Below are positions 53,836 to 62,944 of a stretch of DNA of 64,000 nucleotides, piece by piece. Origin of the DNA: Ignavibacteriales bacterium. Lineage in GTDB: Bacteria; Bacteroidota; Ignavibacteria; Ignavibacteriales; SURF-24. Where the stretch lies: assembly GCA_026390815.1 (NCBI GenBank), contig JAPLFH010000012.1, forward strand, positions 124,001 through 188,000. Reading direction: 5' to 3'. The position numbers and the translations under genes are program-made. The notes beneath the pieces were generated by a model. The model ran no database searches, had not been told where the DNA came from, and saw nothing but the letters and a program-made list of their open reading frames with translations. Positions within the stretch are counted from its first letter, which is position 1, and every line of letters starts with the position of its first letter.

Positions 53836-55062
53836 ATGAATTTCCCTTTTTTCATAGCTAATAGATTTTCTCTTTCGAAGAAAAATTCGAGATTTCTTTC
53901 TCTAATTGGTATAATTACAATTGTTGGGATTGCAATTGGAGTAGCTACTCTTATACTCACTTTAACAGTTTTAAGCGGATTTAAGGAAACAATTAGCCGA
54001 AAAATTATCCAACTCAACTCGCATATTCAAATTACTTCCTTTAATAACAGAGTCTTGCCTGATTATAAAATTATCAGACCAGCTTTGGAGAATAAATTAA
54101 AACCATATGTAGAAGGAATTTCACCCTTCGCAAGTAATTTAGCAATTATCAAATCAAAACGAACAACTGATGGCATAATAATAAAGGGTATTCTTCCAGA
54201 ATATGATGTATCAAATCTTAAATCATATATAACGGATGGAAGATTAGATTTAACTTATCAAAAATTTCAGCCTTCAATACTTATTGGAAAAAAGCTTGCT
54301 GAAAAATTACAAACTCGATGTGGAGATTTGTTAACAACCTTTACAATTAAGAATAATTCTATTCCTTCTCCGGAAAATCCACCTGGAATAAAACAATTTA
54401 GAGTTGCTGCAATCTTTGAAAGTGGAATGGCAGAATACGACGATCAATTTGCTTATACCAATCTTTTAACAGCACAAGAAATTTTTGGAATGACAAATAG
54501 TGTAAACGGATACGATATTAAACTCAACAATATTACAAAGATTGACAGTCTGGCAAATAATCTTGGCGATTATCTTGGTTATCCATATTATGTCCGGACG
54601 ATATTTAAAGTTTACCAGAATATTTTCACCTGGATTGATTTACAAAAACGGCTTATCCCAATAGCTCTGATTTTAATAGTTATTGTTGCTGTCTTCAACA
54701 TAGTTGGCACTTTGTTAATGATAGTTTTAGAAAGAGCAAATGCTATTGGAATATTAAAATCGATGGGTGCAAAAAACAACCAGGTAATTTCAGTCTTTCT
54801 TCTTCAGGGAATTTATTTGTCTATCATCGGAATAGTGTTGGGAAATTTAATTGCACTAATTTTAAGTAAATTGCAGCAGGAGTTTAACATAATAAAAATT
54901 CCAGAGACGGTTTATTTCATGTCCCAGGCACCAGTTGTAATAGAGTGGCAAAGTTATTTAATTATTTCGGTGGCAACATTAATACTCTGTATACTCGCTT
55001 CGATAATTCCAAGCTATATTGGAAGTAAATTTTCTCCAATTTCAACATTGAGATTTAATTAA
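53836..55062 (+). CDS. LolC/LolE-type lipoprotein-releasing ABC permease
   Basis: The 408-aa inner-membrane protein has one N-terminal membrane segment (SLIGIITIVGIAIGVATLIL), a periplasmic MacB-like core of about 220 residues, and three C-terminal segments of the FtsX fold with ANAIGILKSMGAKNNQVISVF, the LolD-contact loop. With LolD it extracts lipoproteins from the inner membrane for transfer to LolA. The ATG at 53836 gives MNFPFFIANRFSLSKK, which aligns with the next gene's MNFEFFIAKRYLLSKH; a longer TTG reading from 53809 does not. Overlap with the next gene is TAATG. Confidence 0.93.
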   Translation: MNFPFFIANRFSLSKKNSRFLSLIGIITIVGIAIGVATLILTLTVLSGFKETISRKIIQLNSHIQITSFNNRVLPDYKIIRPALENKLKPYVEGISPFASNLAIIKSKRTTDGIIIKGILPEYDVSNLKSYITDGRLDLTYQKFQPSILIGKKLAEKLQTRCGDLLTTFTIKNNSIPSPENPPGIKQFRVAAIFESGMAEYDDQFAYTNLLTAQEIFGMTNSVNGYDIKLNNITKIDSLANNLGDYLGYPYYVRTIFKVYQNIFTWIDLQKRLIPIALILIVIVAVFNIVGTLLMIVLERANAIGILKSMGAKNNQVISVFLLQGIYLSIIGIVLGNLIALILSKLQQEFNIIKIPETVYFMSQAPVVIEWQSYLIISVATLILCILASIIPSYIGSKFSPISTLRFN

Positions 55063-56288
55063 TGAATTTTGAATTCTTTATTGCAAAAAGATATTTGCTT
55101 TCTAAGCATAAACTTAATTTTATTACAATTATTTCTATCGTTTCATCAATTGGAATTACACTCGGCGTAGCCGCTTTAATAATTGTACTTTCAGTCTTCA
55201 ATGGTTTTGGTGATTTAGTAACGTCAATCCTTGTTAATTTCGATCCACACATTAGGATTACATCACTTACCGATGGAAGTTCAAACAAACTTGAACAACT
55301 TGGAATGCAACTTAATAAAACCAACCACATTATTTCTTATACACCATTTGTCGAAGGCAAAACAATAATCAAGTGTGAAAGCCGAATCAGTATTGTAGAT
55401 TTAAAAGGATTTGATTATAAATCGGAAAATACAAATTGGGGATTTAAATCGAGTTTGAAATATGGTAAATATAATCTTAACGATAACGAAGATGGAATAA
55501 TTATCGGTTTGAACCTTGCAACAAAACTTCAAAGTTTGATTGGTGATAGCGTAGCTGTTACTTCATTTAATAATCTAAGTATGTCAGCTCTCACCTACGC
55601 AATGCCAATAACTAAAAAGTACATAGTAAAAGGAATATTTGAATCCAACAACAACGATTATGATTTAAATTATGTTTTTACTTCTCTAAAGTCTGCTCAA
55701 GATTTATTAGGATTGAAAGACGAGGTTCAGGGTATTGAAATTCGATTAGACGATATTAAATTTTCCAACGAAATTAAGACCCAACTTGAAAGGAATGTTA
55801 ATAAAAATGAATTTAGCATTAGTAGCTGGTACGATTTGCACAAAGACCTGTACTCAATGATGCAAATTGAAAGATGGGTTGCCTATATTATTTTAAGTTT
55901 GATAATTGCAGTAGCAACTTTTAATGTTCTCGGTTCCTTATCAATGTCCGTCATAGAAAAGAAACAAGACATAGGAATTCTGCGATCAATGGGGGTTAAA
56001 GATAAATCTATACTTAGGATTTTTATGTTTGAAGGTGTACTGATTGGAATAATTGGAACAATTGCCGGAAGCCTGATTGGTTTAATGGTAGTTTTATTAC
56101 AGGAACATTTCAAACTCTATCCATTAGATCCAACCAGATATATTATTGATGCTCTCCCCGTTCAATTAAGGTTATCTGATTTTTTAGCCGTTGCAGGAAT
56201 GTCATTCTTTCTTTCATTTATCGCTTCTCTTTATCCGGCAAAAAGAGCCACTAAAATTGCGTTAATAGATGCAATAAAATGGGAGTAA
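55062..56288 (+). CDS. LolC/LolE-type lipoprotein-releasing ABC permease, second copy
   Basis: This 408-aa paralogue of the preceding gene has the same layout: N-terminal segment near IVSSIGITLGVAALIIVLSV, periplasmic domain, three C-terminal segments and KQDIGILRSMGVKDKSILRIF. Presence of two different permeases suggests a LolC-LolE heterodimer rather than the fused LolF homodimer; which is which cannot be told. lolD follows after 73 bases. Confidence 0.93.
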   Translation: MNFEFFIAKRYLLSKHKLNFITIISIVSSIGITLGVAALIIVLSVFNGFGDLVTSILVNFDPHIRITSLTDGSSNKLEQLGMQLNKTNHIISYTPFVEGKTIIKCESRISIVDLKGFDYKSENTNWGFKSSLKYGKYNLNDNEDGIIIGLNLATKLQSLIGDSVAVTSFNNLSMSALTYAMPITKKYIVKGIFESNNNDYDLNYVFTSLKSAQDLLGLKDEVQGIEIRLDDIKFSNEIKTQLERNVNKNEFSISSWYDLHKDLYSMMQIERWVAYIILSLIIAVATFNVLGSLSMSVIEKKQDIGILRSMGVKDKSILRIFMFEGVLIGIIGTIAGSLIGLMVVLLQEHFKLYPLDPTRYIIDALPVQLRLSDFLAVAGMSFFLSFIASLYPAKRATKIALIDAIKWE

Positions 56289-56361
56289 AAAGATTGGTAA
56301 TTACCGGAAATAATTTATGTATTGAATCTGAAAATGAATTGTAGAATAAAATAAAAAAAGT

Positions 56362-57045
56362 ATGGAAGATAAAATTTTAATAGCGAAAAATATTTTTAAA
56401 TCCTTTGAGAACCAGCAGAAAAAAAAGCTCCAGGTTTTAAATGGAATTTCTTTGGAAATTATAAAGGAAAAAATAACTGTTGTAGTCGGAGCTTCAGGTG
56501 CAGGCAAAAGCACACTTCTCCATATCGTAAGTGGATTAGATAGACCTGATGCTGGAAACGTGTGGATAAATAATAAAGAAATATTTCAGCTAACTGATAA
56601 TCAATTGGCAAATTTTAGAAATTCGCATATCGGATTTGTTTTCCAGTTTCATCATTTGCTGCCAGAATTTACTGCGGTTGAAAATGTTGCCATACCATTG
56701 ATGATAAATAATAGCTCGCTTAAAAATGCACTGGAAAAAGGAAAAGACCTTTTAAAGATTGTTGGACTGGAAGATAGAATTCATCATAAGCCAGCCGAGT
56801 TATCCGGCGGAGAACAGCAAAGAGTTGCAGTAGCAAGAGCGCTTATAAATCAACCTGAAATTATTTTTGCCGATGAACCAACTGGAAATCTTGATTCTGC
56901 AAACAGCGATATTCTAAACAATCTTTTTGTCAATCTCCGGGATGAATTTAGAACTACTTTTGTTGTTGTAACTCATAATCCGGAATTAATGAAACTTGCA
57001 GACTATGTTTTTGAAATGAAAGATGGGAATATTGTGAATAAATGA
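56362..57045 (+). CDS. lolD: Lipoprotein-releasing system ATP-binding protein LolD
   Basis: LolD powers the permeases upstream. The 227-aa ABC ATPase has Walker A GASGAGKST (residues 43-51), Q loop VFQFHHLLPEFTAVENV (the LolD/MacB-type sequence), signature LSGGEQQRVAVARAL, Walker B FADEPTGNLD and the switch His in VVVTHNPEL. Length and position after the two permeases support LolD over MacB or FtsE. Confidence 0.95.
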   Translation: MEDKILIAKNIFKSFENQQKKKLQVLNGISLEIIKEKITVVVGASGAGKSTLLHIVSGLDRPDAGNVWINNKEIFQLTDNQLANFRNSHIGFVFQFHHLLPEFTAVENVAIPLMINNSSLKNALEKGKDLLKIVGLEDRIHHKPAELSGGEQQRVAVARALINQPEIIFADEPTGNLDSANSDILNNLFVNLRDEFRTTFVVVTHNPELMKLADYVFEMKDGNIVNK

Positions 57046-57150
57046 TAAATGTATAATGATGAAACGAATCACCTTTTTGAAGTTAACCATTACAAAAAAA
57101 AAATTACCTCGTAAAAAAAAATTCAATTACTTTTAGAAAAATACTTTTGT

Positions 57151-58035
57151 TTATTTACGTCTTAATATTACGTATGTAATAATCTTTCCAAATTCCGCAG
57201 TTTCTAATTCTGTTAAATCACTTCTAACACTTTCTATTGCGATGTTGAGCCATCTTGTATTTAAAGTTCTTATTGCACTTTGTAATTCCGATTCATACTC
57301 TTCAACATTTATCATAACTAATTGAGAAAATTTAATTACTGCTTTTACATTAACCAGGTTATGAATAGAACTATTATTTGCAATTAAAATTAAATCAGTA
57401 TAATTATCACGGTTACGAATGCAAAGCTCAATTGCCAGAAATCCAGCCTGTTTCATTTCGCTAATTTTATTTAGAGCTTTTAAATTTCTATCCGAAGCTA
57501 TTTCAATTAATTTTGAAATAGCCTCATCTACATCGAATCTACCCTTCAATCCTATTTTGAATGCATTTTCCAACGCATGATTAATAACATCAGGAATCGC
57601 TGATTTAGCTTTCTCTTGCAAAGCGCTATTCAGCGTAATATTTTTAGAAAGTTTAATAACCTCTTTATAATTTCCTTCTGCAACAAATTCATCAAGTGTT
57701 TTTGGTTTTGTTGTGCTTGGTTTTGTTTTTACACCTCCCCACCCAACAAAATCCGAACTCCTCTTATTTAACTTTGTTTTTATACTTTCTAATAATTCTT
57801 CGTTTTTCTTTTCAACTGAAAGAATTCTGATTTTGTTAAAAAGTAGTTTCTCCAACATATAAGAATAGGATTCTGTATCAATTTTAAAGGATACAATTAC
57901 CTCTTCGCCAATATTTTCAAAAAGAAAAGATGTAACAACAATATTCTGTTTGAGGTACTTAATGGTATTAATTAATTCCTTAACAACCTCCACTTTTTCT
58001 TTTTCTACAACTAAAATTATACTTTCAAATTCCAT
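57151..58035 (-). CDS. Hypothetical protein of unknown family
   Basis: I do not recognise this 294-aa cytoplasmic protein. It has an N-terminal half (residues 1-90) of alternating beta and helix pattern, starting MEFESIILVVEKEKVEVVKE, a charged linker with KTKPSTTKPKTLDEF, and an all-helical C-terminal half (about 130-290) resembling HEAT- or TPR-like helical repeats. No catalytic motif or signal peptide is seen. It is 42 bases downstream of nrnA on the same strand and probably co-transcribed with it, which gives little hint of function. Confidence 0.7.
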   Translation of the reverse strand: MEFESIILVVEKEKVEVVKELINTIKYLKQNIVVTSFLFENIGEEVIVSFKIDTESYSYMLEKLLFNKIRILSVEKKNEELLESIKTKLNKRSSDFVGWGGVKTKPSTTKPKTLDEFVAEGNYKEVIKLSKNITLNSALQEKAKSAIPDVINHALENAFKIGLKGRFDVDEAISKLIEIASDRNLKALNKISEMKQAGFLAIELCIRNRDNYTDLILIANNSSIHNLVNVKAVIKFSQLVMINVEEYESELQSAIRTLNTRWLNIAIESVRSDLTELETAEFGKIITYVILRRK

Positions 58036-58077
58036 TTCTTATTTAATTTAATGTAGGAAGATTATTTGTAGATAAAC

Positions 58078-59064
58078 TTATTGATTTAAATAATACTCTG
58101 CACGATTAATTATCTTAGTAAGTATTTCTGAAATTCTAATATCAAACAGCCTGGTACCTGCAGCATTGGTATGCCCGCCTCCTCCAAATTCTTCAGCAAG
58201 CAGATTAACTGGAATTGTTCCTTTGGATCGCAAACTAATTTTTACACCATCTTTCATTTCAAAAAAAAGCAGCCCAATCTTTACTTCTTTAATGGAAAGG
58301 CAATAATTTACAAAACCATCAACTTCAGATTCATCAGCTCCAGTTCGTAAAACTGCTTCTTGTGTAACAACCATATATGCAATTTCTTTGGAATGGTTAA
58401 GCTGGATTGAAGACAGAGTTTCACCTAACAATTTTATTTTGCTAAAATTACTTTGATCATAAATCTTATCATAAATATCAACCGGATCCGCACCGGCATC
58501 TAAAAGTTCCGCTATTATGTGATGGATTTTTGAAGTTGTGCGGTCAAATCTAAACGAACCTAAATCCGTCATGATAGCTGCATAGATTGGCACAGCTATA
58601 TTTTTAGTCAAATCAACAATATTTGTTTCTTTAATAAATCTAAAAATAATATGTCCGGTTGCTGAGTAGGAACTGTCTAAGAAAAAGTAATTAACAAATT
58701 CTTCAGGATGCTGATGATGATCGATACAAATTTTTAGTTTTATGCTTTGATTAAAATACTTTTCTATTTTCACTAATCTATTAGAGCTATTTAAATCAAG
58801 AGCAACAAGAACATCAACCTCATCAAAGAGATGAGCATGCTTTTCTACATCAAATTTCTGAATTATATTTTCCGGATCAAGGAATTCTAAATAATAAGGT
58901 GTTTTGCTATGGTTGATAATATTAACCGTTTTTCCCAATTTTTTCAAAATCTGGCAAAAGGCTATTTCTGAACCAATTGCATCAGCATCCGGATTAACAT
59001 GAGTGGAAAGAAGAAATGAATTATTCTCGCTGATTATTCTTTTCAATAATAAAAAATCAATCAT
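58078..59064 (-). CDS. nrnA: DHH-family phosphoesterase, NrnA-like
   Basis: The 328-aa protein shows the DHH phosphoesterase motifs: STHVNPDADAIGSE (residues 20-33), VALDLNSSNRL, CIDHHQHPE with Asp115-His116-His117, and the DHHA1 domain glycine motif EEFGGGGHTNAAG. NrnA degrades short oligoribonucleotides and 3'-phosphoadenosine 5'-phosphate with manganese. Exact substrate here is an inference from family. Confidence 0.93.
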   Translation of the reverse strand: MIDFLLLKRIISENNSFLLSTHVNPDADAIGSEIAFCQILKKLGKTVNIINHSKTPYYLEFLDPENIIQKFDVEKHAHLFDEVDVLVALDLNSSNRLVKIEKYFNQSIKLKICIDHHQHPEEFVNYFFLDSSYSATGHIIFRFIKETNIVDLTKNIAVPIYAAIMTDLGSFRFDRTTSKIHHIIAELLDAGADPVDIYDKIYDQSNFSKIKLLGETLSSIQLNHSKEIAYMVVTQEAVLRTGADESEVDGFVNYCLSIKEVKIGLLFFEMKDGVKISLRSKGTIPVNLLAEEFGGGGHTNAAGTRLFDIRISEILTKIINRAEYYLNQ

Positions 59065-59116
59065 AATAAAACATGATAAATGAAAAAATTGATACTCGAA
59101 TATTCAAAACTATTAT

Positions 59117-59144
59117 AAAAAAGACGAAGTAAAAACTTCGCCTT
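59117..59144 (-). terminator. Terminator hairpin next to the korB remnant
   Basis: On the minus strand AAGGCGAAGT and ACTTCGTCTT form a 10-bp stem (one G-T pair) with a TTTT loop and a T run. It lies 30 bases after the stop of the korB remnant, the same spacing as at intact korB, and so ends transcription of the lipoprotein gene as well. Confidence 0.8.
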
Positions 59145-59173
59145 AAATTTAGCAATTATTTTTCTATGCTGCT

Positions 59174-59292
59174 CTAATTTACTTGCCAGGTATTACCGCT
59201 AAGCAATAATTTCTCTAAATCACCTTAACATTTTTGGGATATGTGCTTCAATTTGTTTATTCATATCACTATTGTAAGTAGGTTTTAAAGAG
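59174..59292 (-). pseudogene. Decayed duplicate of the 3' end of korB
   Basis: The minus-strand translation in two frames gives KPTYNSDMNKQIE and, after a one-base shift, GDLEKLLLSGNTWQVN then stop, against [13 protein letters not shown] and [16 protein letters not shown] in the intact gene. The DNA similarity continues through the stop into the terminator. It lies downstream of the lipoprotein gene, so that gene is bracketed by two copies of the korB tail. The 280-base gap between the lipoprotein gene and nrnA is fully occupied by this remnant and the terminator. Confidence 0.85.
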
Positions 59293-59344
59293 GTATAATG
59301 TACCAATTATTTTTGCTGCGCGGAATGTTATTGTTATTTATTTA

Positions 59345-59884
59345 TCACATATCATATGATATTTTGTAATTAATGAAAATTTTTTTAACTGCACGAACAT
59401 TGTATGCACTAGATTTAAAAGCAACTGTTAGTACAGTATTGGGACCTTTCTTGAAATCAACAACTTGAGCCCAAAATACAGAATCTGGTCCATCAGGTAG
59501 AGATGAAGACCAATACAATTGGTTCCAAAAAGTTGAATCAACAAACCCGCCAACGATATCTTTTTTTAACCAAAGTAGTTTTAATTGATCTATAGGTGGT
59601 AAATACCAATTAAGTCCTCTTTGTCTACAAGCCGAAGCGGCATCTTGCCAATTTTTTGGAGGAACTAGATCGCTGGTGTCAGCTACCAAAATATAATTAT
59701 GTCCTTTAAAAAAGACCTTGCCTCCTCCACAAAAGTCACCTATACTTAATTTTGCTAAAGTAACATCAGTAAAAAATTGTTGTGGTGGATTATTTGTTGA
59801 TGTGGGTGATTCACTACAACCCACAGTTAATAATCCCAATGAAAGGACAGTTACCAAAACGAAAAAAATTTTCATTTGTTTCAT
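59345..59884 (-). CDS. DUF1566-like lipoprotein
   Basis: The 179-aa protein has a lipoprotein signal with lipobox LLTVGC (Cys near residue 23) followed by a Ser/Thr/Asn-rich linker, and a C-terminal domain with WQDAASACRQRGLNWYLPPIDQL, LYWSSSLPDG and YNVRAVKKI, the layout of DUF1566/Fibrobacter-major-type domains. Its function is unknown; surface binding is a fair guess. AAGGG lies 4 bases before the ATG. It starts 14 bases after the korB terminator and is flanked by a decayed korB tail, so it was probably inserted with a duplication. Confidence 0.8.
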   Translation of the reverse strand: MKQMKIFFVLVTVLSLGLLTVGCSESPTSTNNPPQQFFTDVTLAKLSIGDFCGGGKVFFKGHNYILVADTSDLVPPKNWQDAASACRQRGLNWYLPPIDQLKLLWLKKDIVGGFVDSTFWNQLYWSSSLPDGPDSVFWAQVVDFKKGPNTVLTVAFKSSAYNVRAVKKIFINYKISYDM

Positions 59885-59897
59885 TATCCCTTAAAAC

Positions 59898-59926
59898 AAA
59901 AAAAAGGCGAAGTAATAACCTCGCCT
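59898..59926 (-). terminator. Terminator of korAB
   Basis: On the minus strand AGGCGA and TCGCCT pair, with a longer imperfect stem, a TAATAA-type loop and eight T. It stands 31 bases after the korB stop and its duplicate lies at 59117. Confidence 0.82.
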
Positions 59927-59956
59927 GAAATTTAAGAATTATTTTACAATTAAGCG

Positions 59957-60991
59957 CTAATTTACTTCCCATGTATTACCGCTAAACAATAATTTCTCTA
60001 AATCACCTTTACCTTTTTTAGCAGTAACCATTTCAATTTGTTTGTTCAAGTCACCATCATAAGTTGGTTTAGTAATCTGTCTAAAAATCCCAATGGGAGT
60101 AGGAAATTCCGGGTTGTTACTCATTTGTCCAAGCAAATATGCAAGAACAACACTCTTGTCAAATTCATTGTGTACAAGCAAATCATTGATGGAATATTTG
60201 CCATCGATTAGAGAAACAACTTTTGGAGTAGTTCCATCAATAATAATTCCTTTATCTTTATTTTTTCCAAACACCATCGGTTTATTATTTTCAAGAACCA
60301 GAACGTTATCTTCCTTGGTATCCTTTTCAGTCAGTAATTCAAAAGCGCCATCATTGAAAATATTGCAGTTCTGATAGATCTCTATAAAAGCAGTTCCTTT
60401 ATGATCTGCAGCTCGTTTAAGCATTGCTTGCAAATGTTTTGGATCTCTATCAAGTGAACGTGCAACAAAACTACACTCTGCGCCAAGTGCAAGTGTAACT
60501 GGATTAAATGGAAAATCAATGCTGCCGTACGGAGTACTTTTTGTAACTTTTCCTTTTTCTGAAGTTGGAGAATACTGTCCTTTTGTTAATCCATAAATTC
60601 TGTTATTGAAAAGCAGAATTTTCAAATCAAGATTTTTACGGCAGGTATGGATGAAATGATTTCCACCAATGCTTAATAAATCACCATCTCCAGTAGCAAT
60701 CCAAACAGAAAGATCTGGTCGGGCTAATTTAATACCGGTTGCAATTGCTGCGGCTCTACCATGAATACTATGAAATCCATAAGTATTCATATAATATGGA
60801 AAGCGGCTTGAGCACCCAATACCGGAAACCCAAACAATTTTTTCTTTTGGAATATTTAAGTCTGGAAATATTCTTTGTGCCTGTGCAAGAATGGAATAAT
60901 CACCACAGCCTGGACACCATCTTACATCCTGATCAGTTGCAAAATCTTTTGCAGTTAGTTTTACTGCTTTAACATCTATATTATTTTCCAT
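59957..60991 (-). CDS. korB: 2-oxoacid:ferredoxin oxidoreductase beta subunit (2-oxoglutarate type)
   Basis: KorB binds thiamine diphosphate and, with KorA, interconverts 2-oxoglutarate and succinyl-CoA with ferredoxin. The 344-aa protein has [66 protein letters not shown] and [16 protein letters not shown], the thiamine and magnesium motifs. AGGAGGT precedes the ATG and lies inside the last codons of korA; the genes overlap by 11 bases. Pyruvate specificity is less likely given the two-subunit form. Confidence 0.95.
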   Translation of the reverse strand: MENNIDVKAVKLTAKDFATDQDVRWCPGCGDYSILAQAQRIFPDLNIPKEKIVWVSGIGCSSRFPYYMNTYGFHSIHGRAAAIATGIKLARPDLSVWIATGDGDLLSIGGNHFIHTCRKNLDLKILLFNNRIYGLTKGQYSPTSEKGKVTKSTPYGSIDFPFNPVTLALGAECSFVARSLDRDPKHLQAMLKRAADHKGTAFIEIYQNCNIFNDGAFELLTEKDTKEDNVLVLENNKPMVFGKNKDKGIIIDGTTPKVVSLIDGKYSINDLLVHNEFDKSVVLAYLLGQMSNNPEFPTPIGIFRQITKPTYDGDLNKQIEMVTAKKGKGDLEKLLFSGNTWEVN

Positions 60992-62828
60992 TATTACCTC
61001 CTAAAAGTGCATTTAATTTTTCTTCAATCTCAACAGCTTTAAATGGCAAACCTCTTACCAAATTAAACTGAATTACATCAATCAGGTAATCACTTCTAAT
61101 CATTTTTGCAAGCTGACCAAGGTTAATTTCCGGAATTAGAATTTTCTTAAAGTTTTTTAAAACCTTGCCTGTATTCTTTGGAAATGGATTGAGATATTTC
61201 AAATGAGCATGAGAAACTTTAGAACCGTTTTTTCTAACACGATTGATAGCTTCTGTAATTGCTCCGAATGTGCTTCCCCAACCTAATACAAGAAGCTCCC
61301 CTTCCTGTTCATGAATAACTTCTAATTCCGGTATATCGTTTTCTATGTTCTTTACTTTTTGTGTTCGCAGGCGAACCATAAAATCATGATTTTCAGCATC
61401 GTAATTCACGTTGCCTGTAATATTCGATTTTTCCAAACCACCTATGCGGTGTTCTAATCCCGGTGTACCGGGGATAGCCCACGGACGCGCAAGATTCTCA
61501 TCTCTTAAGAAAGGGAAAAATCCTTCTTTTTCTGTTCTGAAAGAAACTTTCAAATCGGGTAATTCATTTACATGTGGTACTAACCAAGGTTCAGAGCCAT
61601 TTGCAAGGTAACCATCCGTAAGAAGTATAACTGGTGTCATAAATTTAGTTGCAATTCTGGCAGCTTCAATAGCCATATAGAAACAATCGCTTGGAGATTG
61701 AGCAGCAATAACAGCAACAGGCGCTTCGCCATTCCTGCCATAAACACATTGAAGTAAATCCCCCTGTTCTGTTTTAGTAGGAAGACCAGTACTTGGTCCA
61801 CCACGTTGAACATCAACAATTACCAGAGGAAGTTCAGTCATTACTGCTAATCCAATCGCTTCCGATTTAAGAGATAAACCAGGACCGCTTGTAGTTGTAA
61901 GAGCAAGTGAACCGGCAAATGCGGCTCCAATTGCTGAAGTAATTCCTGCAATCTCATCTTCTGCCTGAAATGTTTTTATTCCAAAATTTTTATACTTACT
62001 TAGTTCATGTAAGATATCAGAAGCGGGAGTAATTGGATATGAGCCTAAAAATAATTGCAATCCACTTTGAACCGTAGCTGCTACAAATCCTAATGCAGTT
62101 GCTTCGTTCCCGGAAATGTTTCTATATTTACCTTCCGGTAGCTGTGCTGGTTCTACATTATATCGAGTTGTAAATAATTCTGTTGTATCACCGTAAAAAT
62201 ATCCGGCTTTCAAAGCTCTTGTATTTGCTTCAACAATGTTCGGTTTGTTCTGAAATTTTTCCTTAATCCAATTTACCGTTGTATCAATCGATCTGTCGTA
62301 AAGCCAATACATCATACCAAGCGCAAAGAAATTTTTACAACGCATTATTTCTTTATTGGAAAGCGGAACACCTTCAAGTGCTTTTACTGTTAGATTGGTA
62401 ATTTGAACTCCAATAACATTGAATCCTTTAAGAGTATCATCTTCCAAGGGATTAGTTTTGTATTCGGCAAGTTTTAAATTTTTTGCGTCAAAAGAATCTG
62501 TGTTTAAAATTATTGTAGCATCGGGTTTTAGATCCTTAAGATTTATTTTAAGGGCAGCGGGATTCATAGCAACCAACACATCTGGATTGTCTCCAGGTGT
62601 ATGAATATCACTACTGCTGAAATGCAATTGATAACCGCTGACACCATATAATGTACCGGCAGGTGCACGGATTTCTGCAGGATAATCCGGAAGTGTACTT
62701 AAATCATTTCCAAAGAGAGCAGTTGTATCACTAAATTGAGTACCGGTTAACTGCATTCCATCGCCGGAATCACCAGCAAACCGCACCGTTACTTCACTTA
62801 GAAGTTTTATTTCTTTTTCTTTATTCAT
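60981..62828 (-). CDS. korA: 2-oxoacid:ferredoxin oxidoreductase alpha subunit (gamma-alpha fusion)
   Basis: The 615-aa protein fuses the gamma domain (residues 1-200: [46 protein letters not shown]) with the alpha domain (from about 235: [87 protein letters not shown]). This arrangement is typical of KorA and of 2-oxoglutarate-type enzymes used in reductive or oxidative TCA cycles of anaerobes. korB follows in the same message. Confidence 0.95.
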   Translation of the reverse strand: MNKEKEIKLLSEVTVRFAGDSGDGMQLTGTQFSDTTALFGNDLSTLPDYPAEIRAPAGTLYGVSGYQLHFSSSDIHTPGDNPDVLVAMNPAALKINLKDLKPDATIILNTDSFDAKNLKLAEYKTNPLEDDTLKGFNVIGVQITNLTVKALEGVPLSNKEIMRCKNFFALGMMYWLYDRSIDTTVNWIKEKFQNKPNIVEANTRALKAGYFYGDTTELFTTRYNVEPAQLPEGKYRNISGNEATALGFVAATVQSGLQLFLGSYPITPASDILHELSKYKNFGIKTFQAEDEIAGITSAIGAAFAGSLALTTTSGPGLSLKSEAIGLAVMTELPLVIVDVQRGGPSTGLPTKTEQGDLLQCVYGRNGEAPVAVIAAQSPSDCFYMAIEAARIATKFMTPVILLTDGYLANGSEPWLVPHVNELPDLKVSFRTEKEGFFPFLRDENLARPWAIPGTPGLEHRIGGLEKSNITGNVNYDAENHDFMVRLRTQKVKNIENDIPELEVIHEQEGELLVLGWGSTFGAITEAINRVRKNGSKVSHAHLKYLNPFPKNTGKVLKNFKKILIPEINLGQLAKMIRSDYLIDVIQFNLVRGLPFKAVEIEEKLNALLGGNNGK

Positions 62829-62944
62829 AACCTTAATAATTATTTGTTAATTAAATTTGAATTAAAAATACAAAGTCTTAACTGCTTAACCAAATTACTA
62901 CAATGTTGATTGCAAAATTTAAGACAATTCAATATTGCGGATTT

